The translations under genes and the position numbers were made by a program. Below the pieces are notes generated by a model that ran no database searches, had not been told where the DNA came from, and worked only from the letters and a program-made list of their open reading frames with translations. From CAITNM01 sp037138055 (lineage in GTDB: Bacteria; Pseudomonadota; Alphaproteobacteria; Paracaedibacterales; CAITNM01): 52,096 bases of DNA. This document shows, piece by piece, positions 16,323-24,543 of this stretch; the first letter of the stretch is position 1, and each line of letters opens with the position of its first letter. Where the stretch lies: NCBI GenBank assembly GCA_037138055.1, contig JBAXJB010000010.1, positions 1-52,096 of the forward strand. The letters run 5' to 3'.

Positions 16323-18152
16323 ATGTGCGGAATTATAGGTATTTTATCATGCAATCCAGTTGCAGAGCGCTTAATAGATGGATTGTCTAGACTTGAATAT
16401 CGTGGTTATGATTCTGCAGGTATAGCAACTATTGATAAAAATGCCATTACAAAACGACGTTCTGAAGGAAAACTTCAATCGTTAAAAGATCTTTTGCAGC
16501 ACGATCCTGTTGATGGAACTGTTGGTATTGGCCACACTCGTTGGGCGACTCATGGATCGCCTACCCACCAGAATGCGCATCCACATGCAACAGATCGTGT
16601 TGCTGTTGTGCACAATGGTATTATTGAAAACTACCAACTTTTAAAAGATGATCTTATAAAAAGAGGGGTGGTTTTTAAAAGCGAAACAGACACAGAAGTT
16701 GTTGTTCACTTAATTGATCAAGCTTTGCAATTAGGAAAAACTCCTGAAAATGCTGTGAAAGAAACGCTTTCAAAGCTTCATGGAGCATTTGCTTTAGCTA
16801 TTATTTTTTCAGACAGCCCAAATATAATTATTGGTGCACGCCGTGGAAGCCCTTTGGTATTAGGAATTAATGACGATGAGTTATTTTTAGGATCAGACGC
16901 CTGGGCACTAGCACCTTGGACACAAAAAATTTGTTACTTGGAAGAAGGTGATGTTGTAGTTATGCAGCGCAGCAGTAGCTTTGATTACAGCATTTTCAAC
17001 GAAGAAGGTCTGGTTGTCAGTAGGCCTATTAAACATCTTAATTTGGCAACAGGTGCTGCTAGTAAGGGTGAATACAGCCATTTCATGCTAAAAGAAATTT
17101 TTGAACAATCTCAAACACTAAGCGATACCTTCTTGTCATTAATTGATGAGCAAACTCTTGAAAGTCGTATTACTTTGCCTATTGATTTTTCAGGCAAGTA
17201 TTCAAGAATCCGCCTAATTGCTTGTGGGTCATCTTACTATGCGTCTTTAACAGCGAAATATTGGTTTGAAAAATATGCGAATATTTTGTGTGATGTCGAT
17301 TTAGCTTCTGAATTTCGTTATCGGGATCCAGTTTTAAATAATGACGACATATGCATATTCGTTTCTCAATCAGGGGAAACCAGCGATACTTTGGCAGCGC
17401 TAAATCTTGCAAAAAGCAAGGGATGTATAACTTTGGCAATTGTGAACGTCCCTGAAAGTTCTATGACAAGATCGGCAGATCACCATATTTTAACGTTGGC
17501 AGGTCCTGAAATTGGCGTGGCATCAACAAAAGCATTTACAGCACAAATGGCAGTGCTTTGCATGTTGGCATTGCACGCTGCAGAACAACGCAAATCTATT
17601 AATGCAACTAGCTTATCAGCGCATTATCGTGAACTATTACATGTGCCAAAACTTGCAGCGCAAGTCCTGCAAAATATATCAGCTTTTGATGAGCTAGGCT
17701 TAAAACTTTCACAAACACGTGATGTTTTGTTTATTGGTCGTGGTACAAATTACCCGGTTGCCTTAGAAGGTGCTTTGAAACTTAAAGAAATTTCATATAT
17801 TCATGCCGAAGCTTATGCTGCTGGCGAATTAAAACACGGCCCAATAGCATTGGTAGACAAGCTAACACCTTTAATAGCTATTGCTCCTAATGATGTGTGG
17901 TTTGAAAAAACAGCATCAAATATTCAAGAAGTTGCTACCAGAGGTGCGCCCATTATTGTGCTAACGGATGATAATACGTTTACAGTTAACTGCCCTGAAT
18001 TTTATAAAGTGTTGCTTCCAAAAACAACACCTATAAACGCTTGTTTTATTTACACAATCGCTGTTCAATGCATTGCTTATTATACAGCTTTGCACAAAGG
18101 AACAGACGTTGATCAGCCACGAAATCTAGCAAAATCAGTAACGGTAGAATAA
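16323..18152 (+). CDS. glmS: Glutamine-fructose-6-phosphate aminotransferase GlmS
   Basis: Makes glucosamine-6-phosphate, the first committed step to UDP-GlcNAc for peptidoglycan and lipid A. The start is the ATG at 16323: it puts the catalytic Cys directly after Met (MCGIIGI) and is preceded by AAAGGAG. An earlier in-frame start would block the N-terminal nucleophile. The product has 609 residues: a glutaminase domain (1 to about 225), then two SIS domains (ACGSSYYASL, SQSGETSDT, GRGTNYPVALEGALKLKE) and the C-terminal LAKSVTVE tail. Confidence 0.97.
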   Translation: MCGIIGILSCNPVAERLIDGLSRLEYRGYDSAGIATIDKNAITKRRSEGKLQSLKDLLQHDPVDGTVGIGHTRWATHGSPTHQNAHPHATDRVAVVHNGIIENYQLLKDDLIKRGVVFKSETDTEVVVHLIDQALQLGKTPENAVKETLSKLHGAFALAIIFSDSPNIIIGARRGSPLVLGINDDELFLGSDAWALAPWTQKICYLEEGDVVVMQRSSSFDYSIFNEEGLVVSRPIKHLNLATGAASKGEYSHFMLKEIFEQSQTLSDTFLSLIDEQTLESRITLPIDFSGKYSRIRLIACGSSYYASLTAKYWFEKYANILCDVDLASEFRYRDPVLNNDDICIFVSQSGETSDTLAALNLAKSKGCITLAIVNVPESSMTRSADHHILTLAGPEIGVASTKAFTAQMAVLCMLALHAAEQRKSINATSLSAHYRELLHVPKLAAQVLQNISAFDELGLKLSQTRDVLFIGRGTNYPVALEGALKLKEISYIHAEAYAAGELKHGPIALVDKLTPLIAIAPNDVWFEKTASNIQEVATRGAPIIVLTDDNTFTVNCPEFYKVLLPKTTPINACFIYTIAVQCIAYYTALHKGTDVDQPRNLAKSVTVE

Positions 18153-18173
18153 GCGCTGTTAAGCGCTTTTCTT
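18151..18173 (+). terminator. Probable terminator between glmS and nrdB
   Basis: AAGCGCT and AGCGCTT form a seven-base-pair stem with loop GTTA, followed on the plus strand by TTCTT. The stem overlaps the stop codons of both convergent genes. The T tract is short, so strength is uncertain. Confidence 0.5.
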
Positions 18174-19241
18174 CCGTTGATCAAATAGTTTCCAGATTCC
18201 TTCGGCGCCATGCCATTCGCCTTTGGTTGCTGCTTTTGAATATTCAGTTGCACGTGTTTCAAAAAAGTTTGCATGTTCAACCCCATTTAAAATAGATGTT
18301 AACCAGGGCAGGGGGTGCGGTTTACATTGAGAATATTCGCCGGAGTTTTCTACAAAGTACCCATATACTGGTCGAAGTTTTAGCTGCGTTAGACGCCAGT
18401 CGCAAATATAGCGAATATATTGCTTAATATCATTTGCGGTCATGCCTTGAACTTCACCAACTTCAAAAGCCAATTCAACAAATTTATCTTCTAAAGCAAC
18501 CATAGTTTTTCCCACTTCAATAATGTCAGACTCAACTGATTTAGTGACAGCTCCAGTTTGTAATGCCCATTCATGATAAAGCATTATAACGCTTTCGCAG
18601 TGTAAGCTTTCGTCACGTACAGACCAGGAAACAATCTGTCCCATACCTTTCATTTTATTAAAACGTGGAAAATTCATAAGCATTGCAAAACTTGCAAACA
18701 AAGACATGCCTTCGGTAAAAGCCCCAAACATAGCTAATGTTCGCGCAATATCAGCGCATGTATTAGTGCCAAAAGTTTTCATGTAATCAGATTTAGCACG
18801 CATAGATGAATATTCTTTAAAAACGGAAAATTCTGTTTTTGGCATGCCCAGTGTTTTTAGAAGCAACGCGTAAGCATCAATATGAATAGTTTCCATATTT
18901 GTAAAAGCAGCCATCATCATTTGAATTTCAAGAGGTTGAAAAATAGGAATATAACGTTTGAAATAGTTATCACTTACTTCGACATCAGACTGCGTAAAAA
19001 AGCGAAAAATTTGCGTTAATAAATTACGTTCACTTGCGCTTAGCTTATCTGATTGCCAATCTTTTAGGTCTTCACCAAGAGGGACTTCTTCGCCCATCCA
19101 ATGAATTTGTTGTTGTCTTTTCCAGGCTTGGTAAGCCCAAGGGTAACGATCAATATCATAAGTTCCTGATGAATCTAAAAGGCTAATAATGCCTTTTCCT
19201 TGAAGTTCTTGTGGATTAATATCTGCGTAATTTTTGGTCAT
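18159..19241 (-). CDS. nrdB: Ribonucleotide reductase class I, beta subunit NrdB
   Basis: The 360-residue radical-generating subunit. Ferritin-type ligands can be seen: the first carboxylate in QSDVEVSDNY, E117 and H120 in METIHIDAY, and ESLHCE further on. Y124, four residues after the His, matches the tyrosyl-radical position of class Ia enzymes, so this is an oxygen- and iron-dependent, B12-independent enzyme. It is 10 bases downstream of nrdA and shares its leader RNA. Confidence 0.96.
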   Translation of the reverse strand: MTKNYADINPQELQGKGIISLLDSSGTYDIDRYPWAYQAWKRQQQIHWMGEEVPLGEDLKDWQSDKLSASERNLLTQIFRFFTQSDVEVSDNYFKRYIPIFQPLEIQMMMAAFTNMETIHIDAYALLLKTLGMPKTEFSVFKEYSSMRAKSDYMKTFGTNTCADIARTLAMFGAFTEGMSLFASFAMLMNFPRFNKMKGMGQIVSWSVRDESLHCESVIMLYHEWALQTGAVTKSVESDIIEVGKTMVALEDKFVELAFEVGEVQGMTANDIKQYIRYICDWRLTQLKLRPVYGYFVENSGEYSQCKPHPLPWLTSILNGVEHANFFETRATEYSKAATKGEWHGAEGIWKLFDQRKKSA

Positions 19242-19251
19242 AAATTTTTTC

Positions 19252-21177
19252 CTATTGGCAAGCTAAACATTCTTCGTAATCTGTGTTGGCACTATCGACT
19301 GCCTCGATTTTTTGATCTTTTCGACCCGCGTGTTCAGCACGTTGGATAGATTTCGATCGGCAATAATATAAACTTTTCACGCCTTTTTCCCAGGCCATCC
19401 AGTGCAGCATTAACAAATCCCATTTATTAATATCTGCAGGTAAAAAAAGATTGATTGATTGTCCTTGGCACACAAAAGGGGAACGATCTGCAGCCAGTTC
19501 AACAATCCAACGTTGATCAATTTCAAAAGCAGTTTTGAATGTATCTTTTTCATGCTGGTTTAATTGCTCTAAGTGACCAACTGATCCTTCTTGTTCAATA
19601 ATTGACTGCCAAATTTCATCAGTGTTTAAGCCTTTATCAACAAGTAATTTTTCTAAATGAGGATTTTTTACCACGAAATTCCCAGAAAGGGTTTTGTGGT
19701 TGTAAATATTGGCCGGAATAGGTTCAATGCCGGCGCTTGTGCCTCCGCAAATAATACTAATCGAAGCAGTGGGGGCTATGGCAAGTTTGTGGCTAAATCT
19801 TGCCAAGATGCCTTTTTCTTTGGCATCTAAGCAAGCGCCACGTTCCTTTGCAAGCTGTACAGATGCTGCATCAGCTGCTTTTCGTATGTGCCGAAACATT
19901 TTCATGTTCCAGCCTTTTGCTAATGCGCTTTCAAAAGGCAAGCTTTTCAATTGCAAAAATGAATGAAACCCCATTAGTCCAAGGCCAACAGAGCGTTCAC
20001 GTGTCGCGGAGTATGTTGCGCGTTCCATTCCCTTGGGTGCTTCATCGATAAAAGCTTGAAGTACGTTATCTAAGAATCTTAAAACATCTTCAATAATTAG
20101 CGGGTCACTGTTCCATTCATCCCAGGTTTCTGCATTTAAAGATGCTAAGCAACACACAGCGGTTCTGTCATTTTCTAAATGATCTGGGCCAGTTGGTAAC
20201 AAAATTTCACTACACAAATTCGACATCTTGATCTTCAGTCCAAGTTCGCGTTGGTGCTTAGATATCGCTTTGTTAGCTGTGTCAATGAACACTAAATAAG
20301 GTTCACCTGTTTGCATACGCATTTCAAGAATTTTAGACATAAGGTTACGTGCATCAACAGTTCTTATAACTTCATTTGTTTTAGGGCTTCGCAAAGGAAA
20401 TTCTGCATTTTGGCGAACTGCCTCCATGAATTCATCGGTAATGTTAATTCCATGATGAAGGTTTAAACTTTTACGATTAAAATCCCCAGAAGGTTTACGA
20501 ATTTCTAAAAATTCTTCAATTTCAGGGTGATGAATATCCAAATACACTGCAGCATTTCCGCGACGTAAGGACCCTTGGCTAATTGCTAAGGTCAAAGAAT
20601 CCATTACGCGCACAAATGGAATAATGCCCGAGGTTTTTCCAGCTCGCCCAACCGGCTCGCCAATACTTCTAACAAATCCCCAATAAGTACCAATACCTCC
20701 GCCATTGGATGCTAGTAGTACATTTTCATTCCAGGTGGTGACAATGCCATCTAAGTTGTCACTAACAGTGTTTAAAAAACAGGAAATCGGTAGGCCTCGT
20801 TTAGCCCCGCCATTCGATAAAATTGGAGTTGAGGGCAAAAACCATAACTTTGAAATATAGTCATAAAGTCTTTGAGCATGATCAAGATCATCAGCATAAG
20901 CACATGCTACTCGAGCGAACATTTGTTGATAATTTTCATTTTCAAGAACATAACGATCATCAAGCGTTGCTTTTCCAAAGTTGGTAAGTAAAGAATCTCT
21001 GGAATAATCTAACGCAATTGATGATGGATCAACTTTATGAGTTTTTGGACGAACAGCAGCCTTTTGATACAGTTGTTTTTGTTCTTGAGTTTGTGGAAAT
21101 GGAACAACTCTTTGGAAAGGATTGAAGTCGATCAAATGACCATATTGGTCAAAGTCGTAAGCATTGTTTGTTTTCAT
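19252..21177 (-). CDS. nrdA: Ribonucleotide reductase class I, alpha subunit NrdA
   Basis: The 641-residue catalytic subunit that reduces ribonucleoside diphosphates. C133 (PISCFLN), the NLCSE motif with the thiyl-radical Cys, a second active-site Cys in VCCLASLN, the radical-transfer YY pair (LYYCRS) and the C-terminal CLACQ redox pair are all present. At 641 residues it is shorter than E. coli NrdA and appears to lack the N-terminal ATP-cone, so dATP inhibition may be absent or work differently. The 5' leader carries a cobalamin riboswitch, an attenuator and a hairpin over the ribosome binding site. Confidence 0.96.
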   Translation of the reverse strand: MKTNNAYDFDQYGHLIDFNPFQRVVPFPQTQEQKQLYQKAAVRPKTHKVDPSSIALDYSRDSLLTNFGKATLDDRYVLENENYQQMFARVACAYADDLDHAQRLYDYISKLWFLPSTPILSNGGAKRGLPISCFLNTVSDNLDGIVTTWNENVLLASNGGGIGTYWGFVRSIGEPVGRAGKTSGIIPFVRVMDSLTLAISQGSLRRGNAAVYLDIHHPEIEEFLEIRKPSGDFNRKSLNLHHGINITDEFMEAVRQNAEFPLRSPKTNEVIRTVDARNLMSKILEMRMQTGEPYLVFIDTANKAISKHQRELGLKIKMSNLCSEILLPTGPDHLENDRTAVCCLASLNAETWDEWNSDPLIIEDVLRFLDNVLQAFIDEAPKGMERATYSATRERSVGLGLMGFHSFLQLKSLPFESALAKGWNMKMFRHIRKAADAASVQLAKERGACLDAKEKGILARFSHKLAIAPTASISIICGGTSAGIEPIPANIYNHKTLSGNFVVKNPHLEKLLVDKGLNTDEIWQSIIEQEGSVGHLEQLNQHEKDTFKTAFEIDQRWIVELAADRSPFVCQGQSINLFLPADINKWDLLMLHWMAWEKGVKSLYYCRSKSIQRAEHAGRKDQKIEAVDSANTDYEECLACQ

Positions 21178-21180
21178 AGT

Positions 21181-21199
21181 CCCTCATTTTAAATAAGGG
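21181..21199 (-). promoter_or_regulatory. Hairpin covering the nrdA ribosome binding site
   Basis: On the minus strand CCCTTATTT and AAATGAGGG can pair, with one T-G wobble. The right arm contains GAGGG, the only Shine-Dalgarno candidate, three bases before the nrdA ATG. When the hairpin forms, the ribosome binding site would be hidden, a second possible control point below the riboswitch. Confidence 0.5.
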
Positions 21200-21221
21200 T
21201 CAGAGCCATGTTGTGAAAGCT

Positions 21222-21243
21222 AAAAAGTGCAAAGAGTTGCACC
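21222..21243 (-). terminator. Attenuator terminator in the nrdA leader
   Basis: On the minus strand GTGCAA, loop CTCT, TTGCAC, then TTTTT form a compact intrinsic terminator between the riboswitch and nrdA. Just upstream AGAGTT can instead pair with AACTCT across the terminator's left arm and loop, a plausible antiterminator. The arrangement is that of a transcription-attenuating riboswitch. Confidence 0.6.
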
Positions 21244-21291
21244 TGAACTCTCAACCGGTGCACCCCGCCCGATGTTAGTAAAATGCTTCAC

Positions 21292-21465
21292 GGCAAGTCT
21301 CCTGGCTCGCGGGTCATAGTGGTTTAAACGTCTTCCCAGTTTCCCAGTGACTTTGTGTTTAAACGACTTACCGCACACAGTTGCGGGGGCAGCTTCGGAA
21401 TATGCTGTATAGCAGAACCGAATTCCTATTTAAGCATCGCTATAAATTTAGCAACGCACCTTGTA
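21292..21465 (-). ncRNA. Cobalamin (B12) riboswitch upstream of nrdAB
   Basis: Read on the minus strand, this leader carries the conserved cobalamin riboswitch landmarks in order. They are AAGGTGC near 21460, AAATAGGAAT, the segment GAAGCTGCCCCCGCAACTGT, GTCACTGGG followed by TGGGAAG, and finally the B12 box AGCCAGGAGACTTGCC (plus-strand 21292-21307). A CAAG/CTTG closing stem joins the ends. It lies about 115 bases before nrdA in the same orientation with no gene between. The family is known to switch genes off when adenosylcobalamin or a related form is bound. A B12-independent reductase under such control suggests that the genome also has a B12-dependent class II enzyme. Confidence 0.92.
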
Positions 21466-21579
21466 ACATAATATTATAATATGGGATATGATGTGTTTGT
21501 GTAAATAGATTTAAAAGGTTGACAAGTTTGTGTGTTTTGGGGGAAGTGTAAATAAAATTGGTATTTGAAGAATCGCTGC

Positions 21580-22209
21580 ATGGCATTATTTAATTCTTAT
21601 CGGGAATCAGTCATCATCAAAGATCATGTAAAAAGTAAGCATATTATTGCAGGCGATCATTCATATTATTCTGGTTATTATCACGGCAAACCATTCGAAG
21701 AATGCGTTATGTATTTGGACGAGGTTGATAATAGTGCCGATCCTGAAAATATAGATCAATTGATTATTGGTAAGTTTTGTTCAATCGCTACTGGTGCAAA
21801 ATTTATGATGTGTGGTACCCAAGGGCATAATTACAACTGGATTGCAGCACATCCTCTTCATGGATTTGATGATTCTTTTTTTCCAGGACATCAATGGAAA
21901 GGCAACACGATTATTGGCAATGATGTGTGGATTGGTGCTGAAGCACTTATTATGCCTGGTGTGCAAATTGCAGATGGTACAGTGATTGCTTCTCGTGCTG
22001 TGGTTACAAAAAATGTTGGTGCTTATGAAATTTGGGGTGGTAATCCTGCACGCTTGATTAAGAAACGCTTTGAAAATGAAGATATTGCAAAGCTACTTCA
22101 AATCAAATGGTGGGACTGGAATTTAGATACATTAAAAAGAAATTTACAGTACTTAAGATCTGCTGATGTAGCAACGCTTTGGAAAAAATTTCAGGACAAA
22201 ACTCTGTGA
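21580..22209 (+). CDS. CatB-like hexapeptide-repeat acetyltransferase
   Basis: A left-handed beta-helix acetyltransferase of the xenobiotic (CatB/Vat) type, about 209 residues. Hexapeptide repeats run from about residue 65 to 165, including IIGKFCSIATGAKF and NTIIGNDVWIGAEALIMPGVQI. WGGNPARLIKKRF and an aromatic C-terminal helix (KWWDWNLDTLKRN) follow, as in chloramphenicol acetyltransferase type B and virginiamycin acetyltransferases. The ATG at 21580 is preferred over an in-frame TTG 15 bases earlier. The stop overlaps the GTG start of the next acetyltransferase. The true acceptor is unknown; many members do not confer resistance. Confidence 0.82.
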   Translation: MALFNSYRESVIIKDHVKSKHIIAGDHSYYSGYYHGKPFEECVMYLDEVDNSADPENIDQLIIGKFCSIATGAKFMMCGTQGHNYNWIAAHPLHGFDDSFFPGHQWKGNTIIGNDVWIGAEALIMPGVQIADGTVIASRAVVTKNVGAYEIWGGNPARLIKKRFENEDIAKLLQIKWWDWNLDTLKRNLQYLRSADVATLWKKFQDKTL

Positions 22210-22709
22210 ACATAATTTTCGATGCCCTTACAGAAAATCATTTTCCACTTCTTTTGAAGTGGTTGGAAACTCCGCATGTTAAAACTTGGTGGGATTCACA
22301 TTTAGAATGGACACCAGAGCTAATTCAAAAAAAATACGAGCCTTACCTAAATGGCAGCAATTTAATGAATGCCTACATTTTTTCTGTGGAGAGTAAACCT
22401 ATTGGTTATATACAGTACTATAACAAACATGATTTTCCACGAGAGCATGACTATGCATTAAAGTTACCTGAATCTTGCGCAGCTATAGACTGGTACATTG
22501 GTGAACCTGAATTTGTAGGGCGAGGCATTGGTACAAAAGCACTAAAATTATTTTTAGATATTCATGTTTTTTCTAATTTTGATAATGTTTTTGTTGATCC
22601 AGATACACCTAATGTGTCTGCTATTCGTGTTTATGAAAAAATAGGATTCATAACTATTAGCAAAACGAATGATGATAAAGTCACTTTGATGTTGAAGACA
22701 AAAATTTAG
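22206..22709 (+). CDS. GNAT acetyltransferase, AAC(6')-Ib-like
   Basis: A GCN5-related acetyltransferase resembling aminoglycoside 6'-N-acetyltransferases of the AAC(6')-Ib branch: KWLETPHVKTWW near the start, then IGYIQYY, the acetyl-CoA loop FVGRGIGTKALKLFL, and VDPDTPNVSAIRVYEKIGF. The start is taken as GTG at 22206, overlapping the upstream stop as GTGA; a TTG at 22179 would need a longer overlap. The length of 167 residues is typical. A housekeeping substrate, for example a siderophore or peptide amine, is possible. Confidence 0.78.
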   Translation: MNIIFDALTENHFPLLLKWLETPHVKTWWDSHLEWTPELIQKKYEPYLNGSNLMNAYIFSVESKPIGYIQYYNKHDFPREHDYALKLPESCAAIDWYIGEPEFVGRGIGTKALKLFLDIHVFSNFDNVFVDPDTPNVSAIRVYEKIGFITISKTNDDKVTLMLKTKI

Positions 22710-22716
22710 CAGTGCA

Positions 22717-23697
22717 TTATTTCTTCAAAAATGATTCAACTAGTGAATGCATTGTTTCTGAAATTGGTGAATTGAATAATTGCAAGGATTCTTGAGCTTT
22801 GCGTGCATACTGTGTGGCTGCAACAATAGACTGTTCGAATGCGCCTAAGTCGTGAAGGCGTTTTGCCACATCACTAAATTCTATATTATTTACTCTATTG
22901 CTATCAAAGCATTGGTGCCAAAAAATTTTATCAGTATCGGCCTGATAAGCTAGCAAAATGGGAAATGTTACCTTGCCTTCACGAAAATCATCACCCATCT
23001 GTTTGCCACGATTTTCATTGGTATAGTCAAGTACATCATCTATTATTTGATACATTAATCCAAAATTTTTACCGAATTCATATAACTGATTTGCTGTGTC
23101 TGCGTTTGCTCCTCCGGCAAGTGCTCCGGTTTGACATGCTGCTGCAAAAAGTGTTGCGGTTTTATATTCAATAATTCTTAAATAGTCAGCTGTATCAAGG
23201 TTTAGAGACTTAATGCACCGTAACTGAGTTACTTCACCTTCGCTAATTTTTGCTGATGCACCTGCCAAAATATCTAAATAACGGACATTTTCAGTTTTAA
23301 CCATTAGTTCAAAGGCACGAGCAAAAAGAAAATCACCCACTAGAATGCTTGGCTTATTTCCCCAGCAAATGTTCGCCGTTTGTTTGCCGCGGCGTAGTGA
23401 TGATTCATCAACGACATCATCGTGTAAAAGCGTTGCTGCATGAATAAGTTCCACTGCGGCAGCTAAATAAAAGCTATTTTGCGTGACTTTTCCTGTCAAT
23501 TGACTGGACGCTAAGCATAAAAGTGGACGCAAGCGTTTTCCGCCAGCTGAAATTAATGTTGTAGCAATTGTTTTGATGAGCGGTTCGCTGGTCGAAATAT
23601 TTTCAAATATCAACTGATCTACTTGTTGCAAGCTACTTTGGAAGTTATTTCTTAAATGATATAAGGGATCCAACACAATTTGGCATTCTTGCAACAA
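22717..23697 (-). CDS. ispB: Polyprenyl diphosphate synthase (IspB type)
   Basis: A 326-residue all-trans polyprenyl diphosphate synthase, probably making the ubiquinone side chain. The first aspartate-rich motif is LLHDDVVDE and the second IIDDVLDY, with GGKRLRPLL near the N-terminus. It faces trmN6 across a 70-base divergent gap. UbiA at 44938 would use its product. Exact chain length cannot be read from the sequence. Confidence 0.93.
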   Translation of the reverse strand: MLQECQIVLDPLYHLRNNFQSSLQQVDQLIFENISTSEPLIKTIATTLISAGGKRLRPLLCLASSQLTGKVTQNSFYLAAAVELIHAATLLHDDVVDESSLRRGKQTANICWGNKPSILVGDFLFARAFELMVKTENVRYLDILAGASAKISEGEVTQLRCIKSLNLDTADYLRIIEYKTATLFAAACQTGALAGGANADTANQLYEFGKNFGLMYQIIDDVLDYTNENRGKQMGDDFREGKVTFPILLAYQADTDKIFWHQCFDSNRVNNIEFSDVAKRLHDLGAFEQSIVAATQYARKAQESLQLFNSPISETMHSLVESFLKK

Positions 23698-23767
23698 ATT
23701 AACCTATCCAACTGGGAACAATTTCCAGTATAATTTAGTCTATTTAACCCGCTCAGGATAGCGTTTT

Positions 23768-24538
23768 GTGCACGCACTTTTAGAAACTTCAGAAAAAAAC
23801 GCCTATACAGAAGATTCACTTCTTGGTGGAAAAATTATGATACGTCAACCTATACAAGGGTATAGAGTTGCTATAGATCCGCTATTATTGGCAGCTTCAA
23901 TTTCTGTAGAGCCAGGAGAAAGTGTACTAGACGTAGGTGCCGGAGTAGGTGCTGCTGGTTTATGTTTAGCTGCTCGTTTTCCCTATTGTCGAATCATGGG
24001 GATTGAACGTCAAAAAGATCTTGTGCGCTTAGCAACAGATAACATTCGCCTTAATAATCTAAGGGAACGAGTTGAAATACTTCATGGGGATCTAAAAAGT
24101 CCGCCCCCTCGTTTAGCTGCAGGTAGTTATAGTCAAGTTATATCTAATCCTCCCTACTTTGAAATGAATAGCGGGCGTTTATCACCAGTTGATTCAAAAG
24201 CGCTTAGTAATCATGAAGAGCTGGCAGATATGGAAGCATGGATAAAATTTTGCCTGTTAATGCTGAAGCCACAAGGAAAAATTACCTTCATTTATCGAGC
24301 AGATATGCTTGATCGACTTTTGAGCTTGTTTTATGGCAAGGTTGGCGATGTAAGTATTTTTCCTTTGTGGCCTGCAAAAAACCATTCAGCGAAAAGAGTG
24401 ATTGTTCAAGGTATAAAGGGATCAAAAGGTAGCCTAAGTCTTTTAAGTGGAATGTTTATACATAACGAAGATGGATCTTTCACTCAGGCAGCAGATGCCA
24501 TATTGCGCAATGGAGAATCACTATTATTGAATTCGTAG
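23768..24538 (+). CDS. tRNA1(Val) A37 N6-methyltransferase (TrmN6/YfiC family)
   Basis: A 256-residue SAM-dependent methyltransferase. The SAM motif is VLDVGAGVGAAGLCLAARFP at about residues 58-77, and the N6-adenine signature is SNPPYF at about 131-136. The N-terminal LLGGKIMIRQPIQGYRVAIDPLLLAA is typical of alphaproteobacterial YfiC-like enzymes. It starts with GTG. A 5-base gap leads into the glycosyltransferase gene. The exact target base is inferred from the family only. Confidence 0.85.
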   Translation: MHALLETSEKNAYTEDSLLGGKIMIRQPIQGYRVAIDPLLLAASISVEPGESVLDVGAGVGAAGLCLAARFPYCRIMGIERQKDLVRLATDNIRLNNLRERVEILHGDLKSPPPRLAAGSYSQVISNPPYFEMNSGRLSPVDSKALSNHEELADMEAWIKFCLLMLKPQGKITFIYRADMLDRLLSLFYGKVGDVSIFPLWPAKNHSAKRVIVQGIKGSKGSLSLLSGMFIHNEDGSFTQAADAILRNGESLLLNS

Positions 24539-24543
24539 AAACA

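Noticed and set aside
21178..21470. glmS-type ribozyme or NrdR box as the regulator of nrdA
   Set aside because: The conserved landmarks fit the cobalamin riboswitch exactly; no clear pair of NrdR boxes was seen in the leader.
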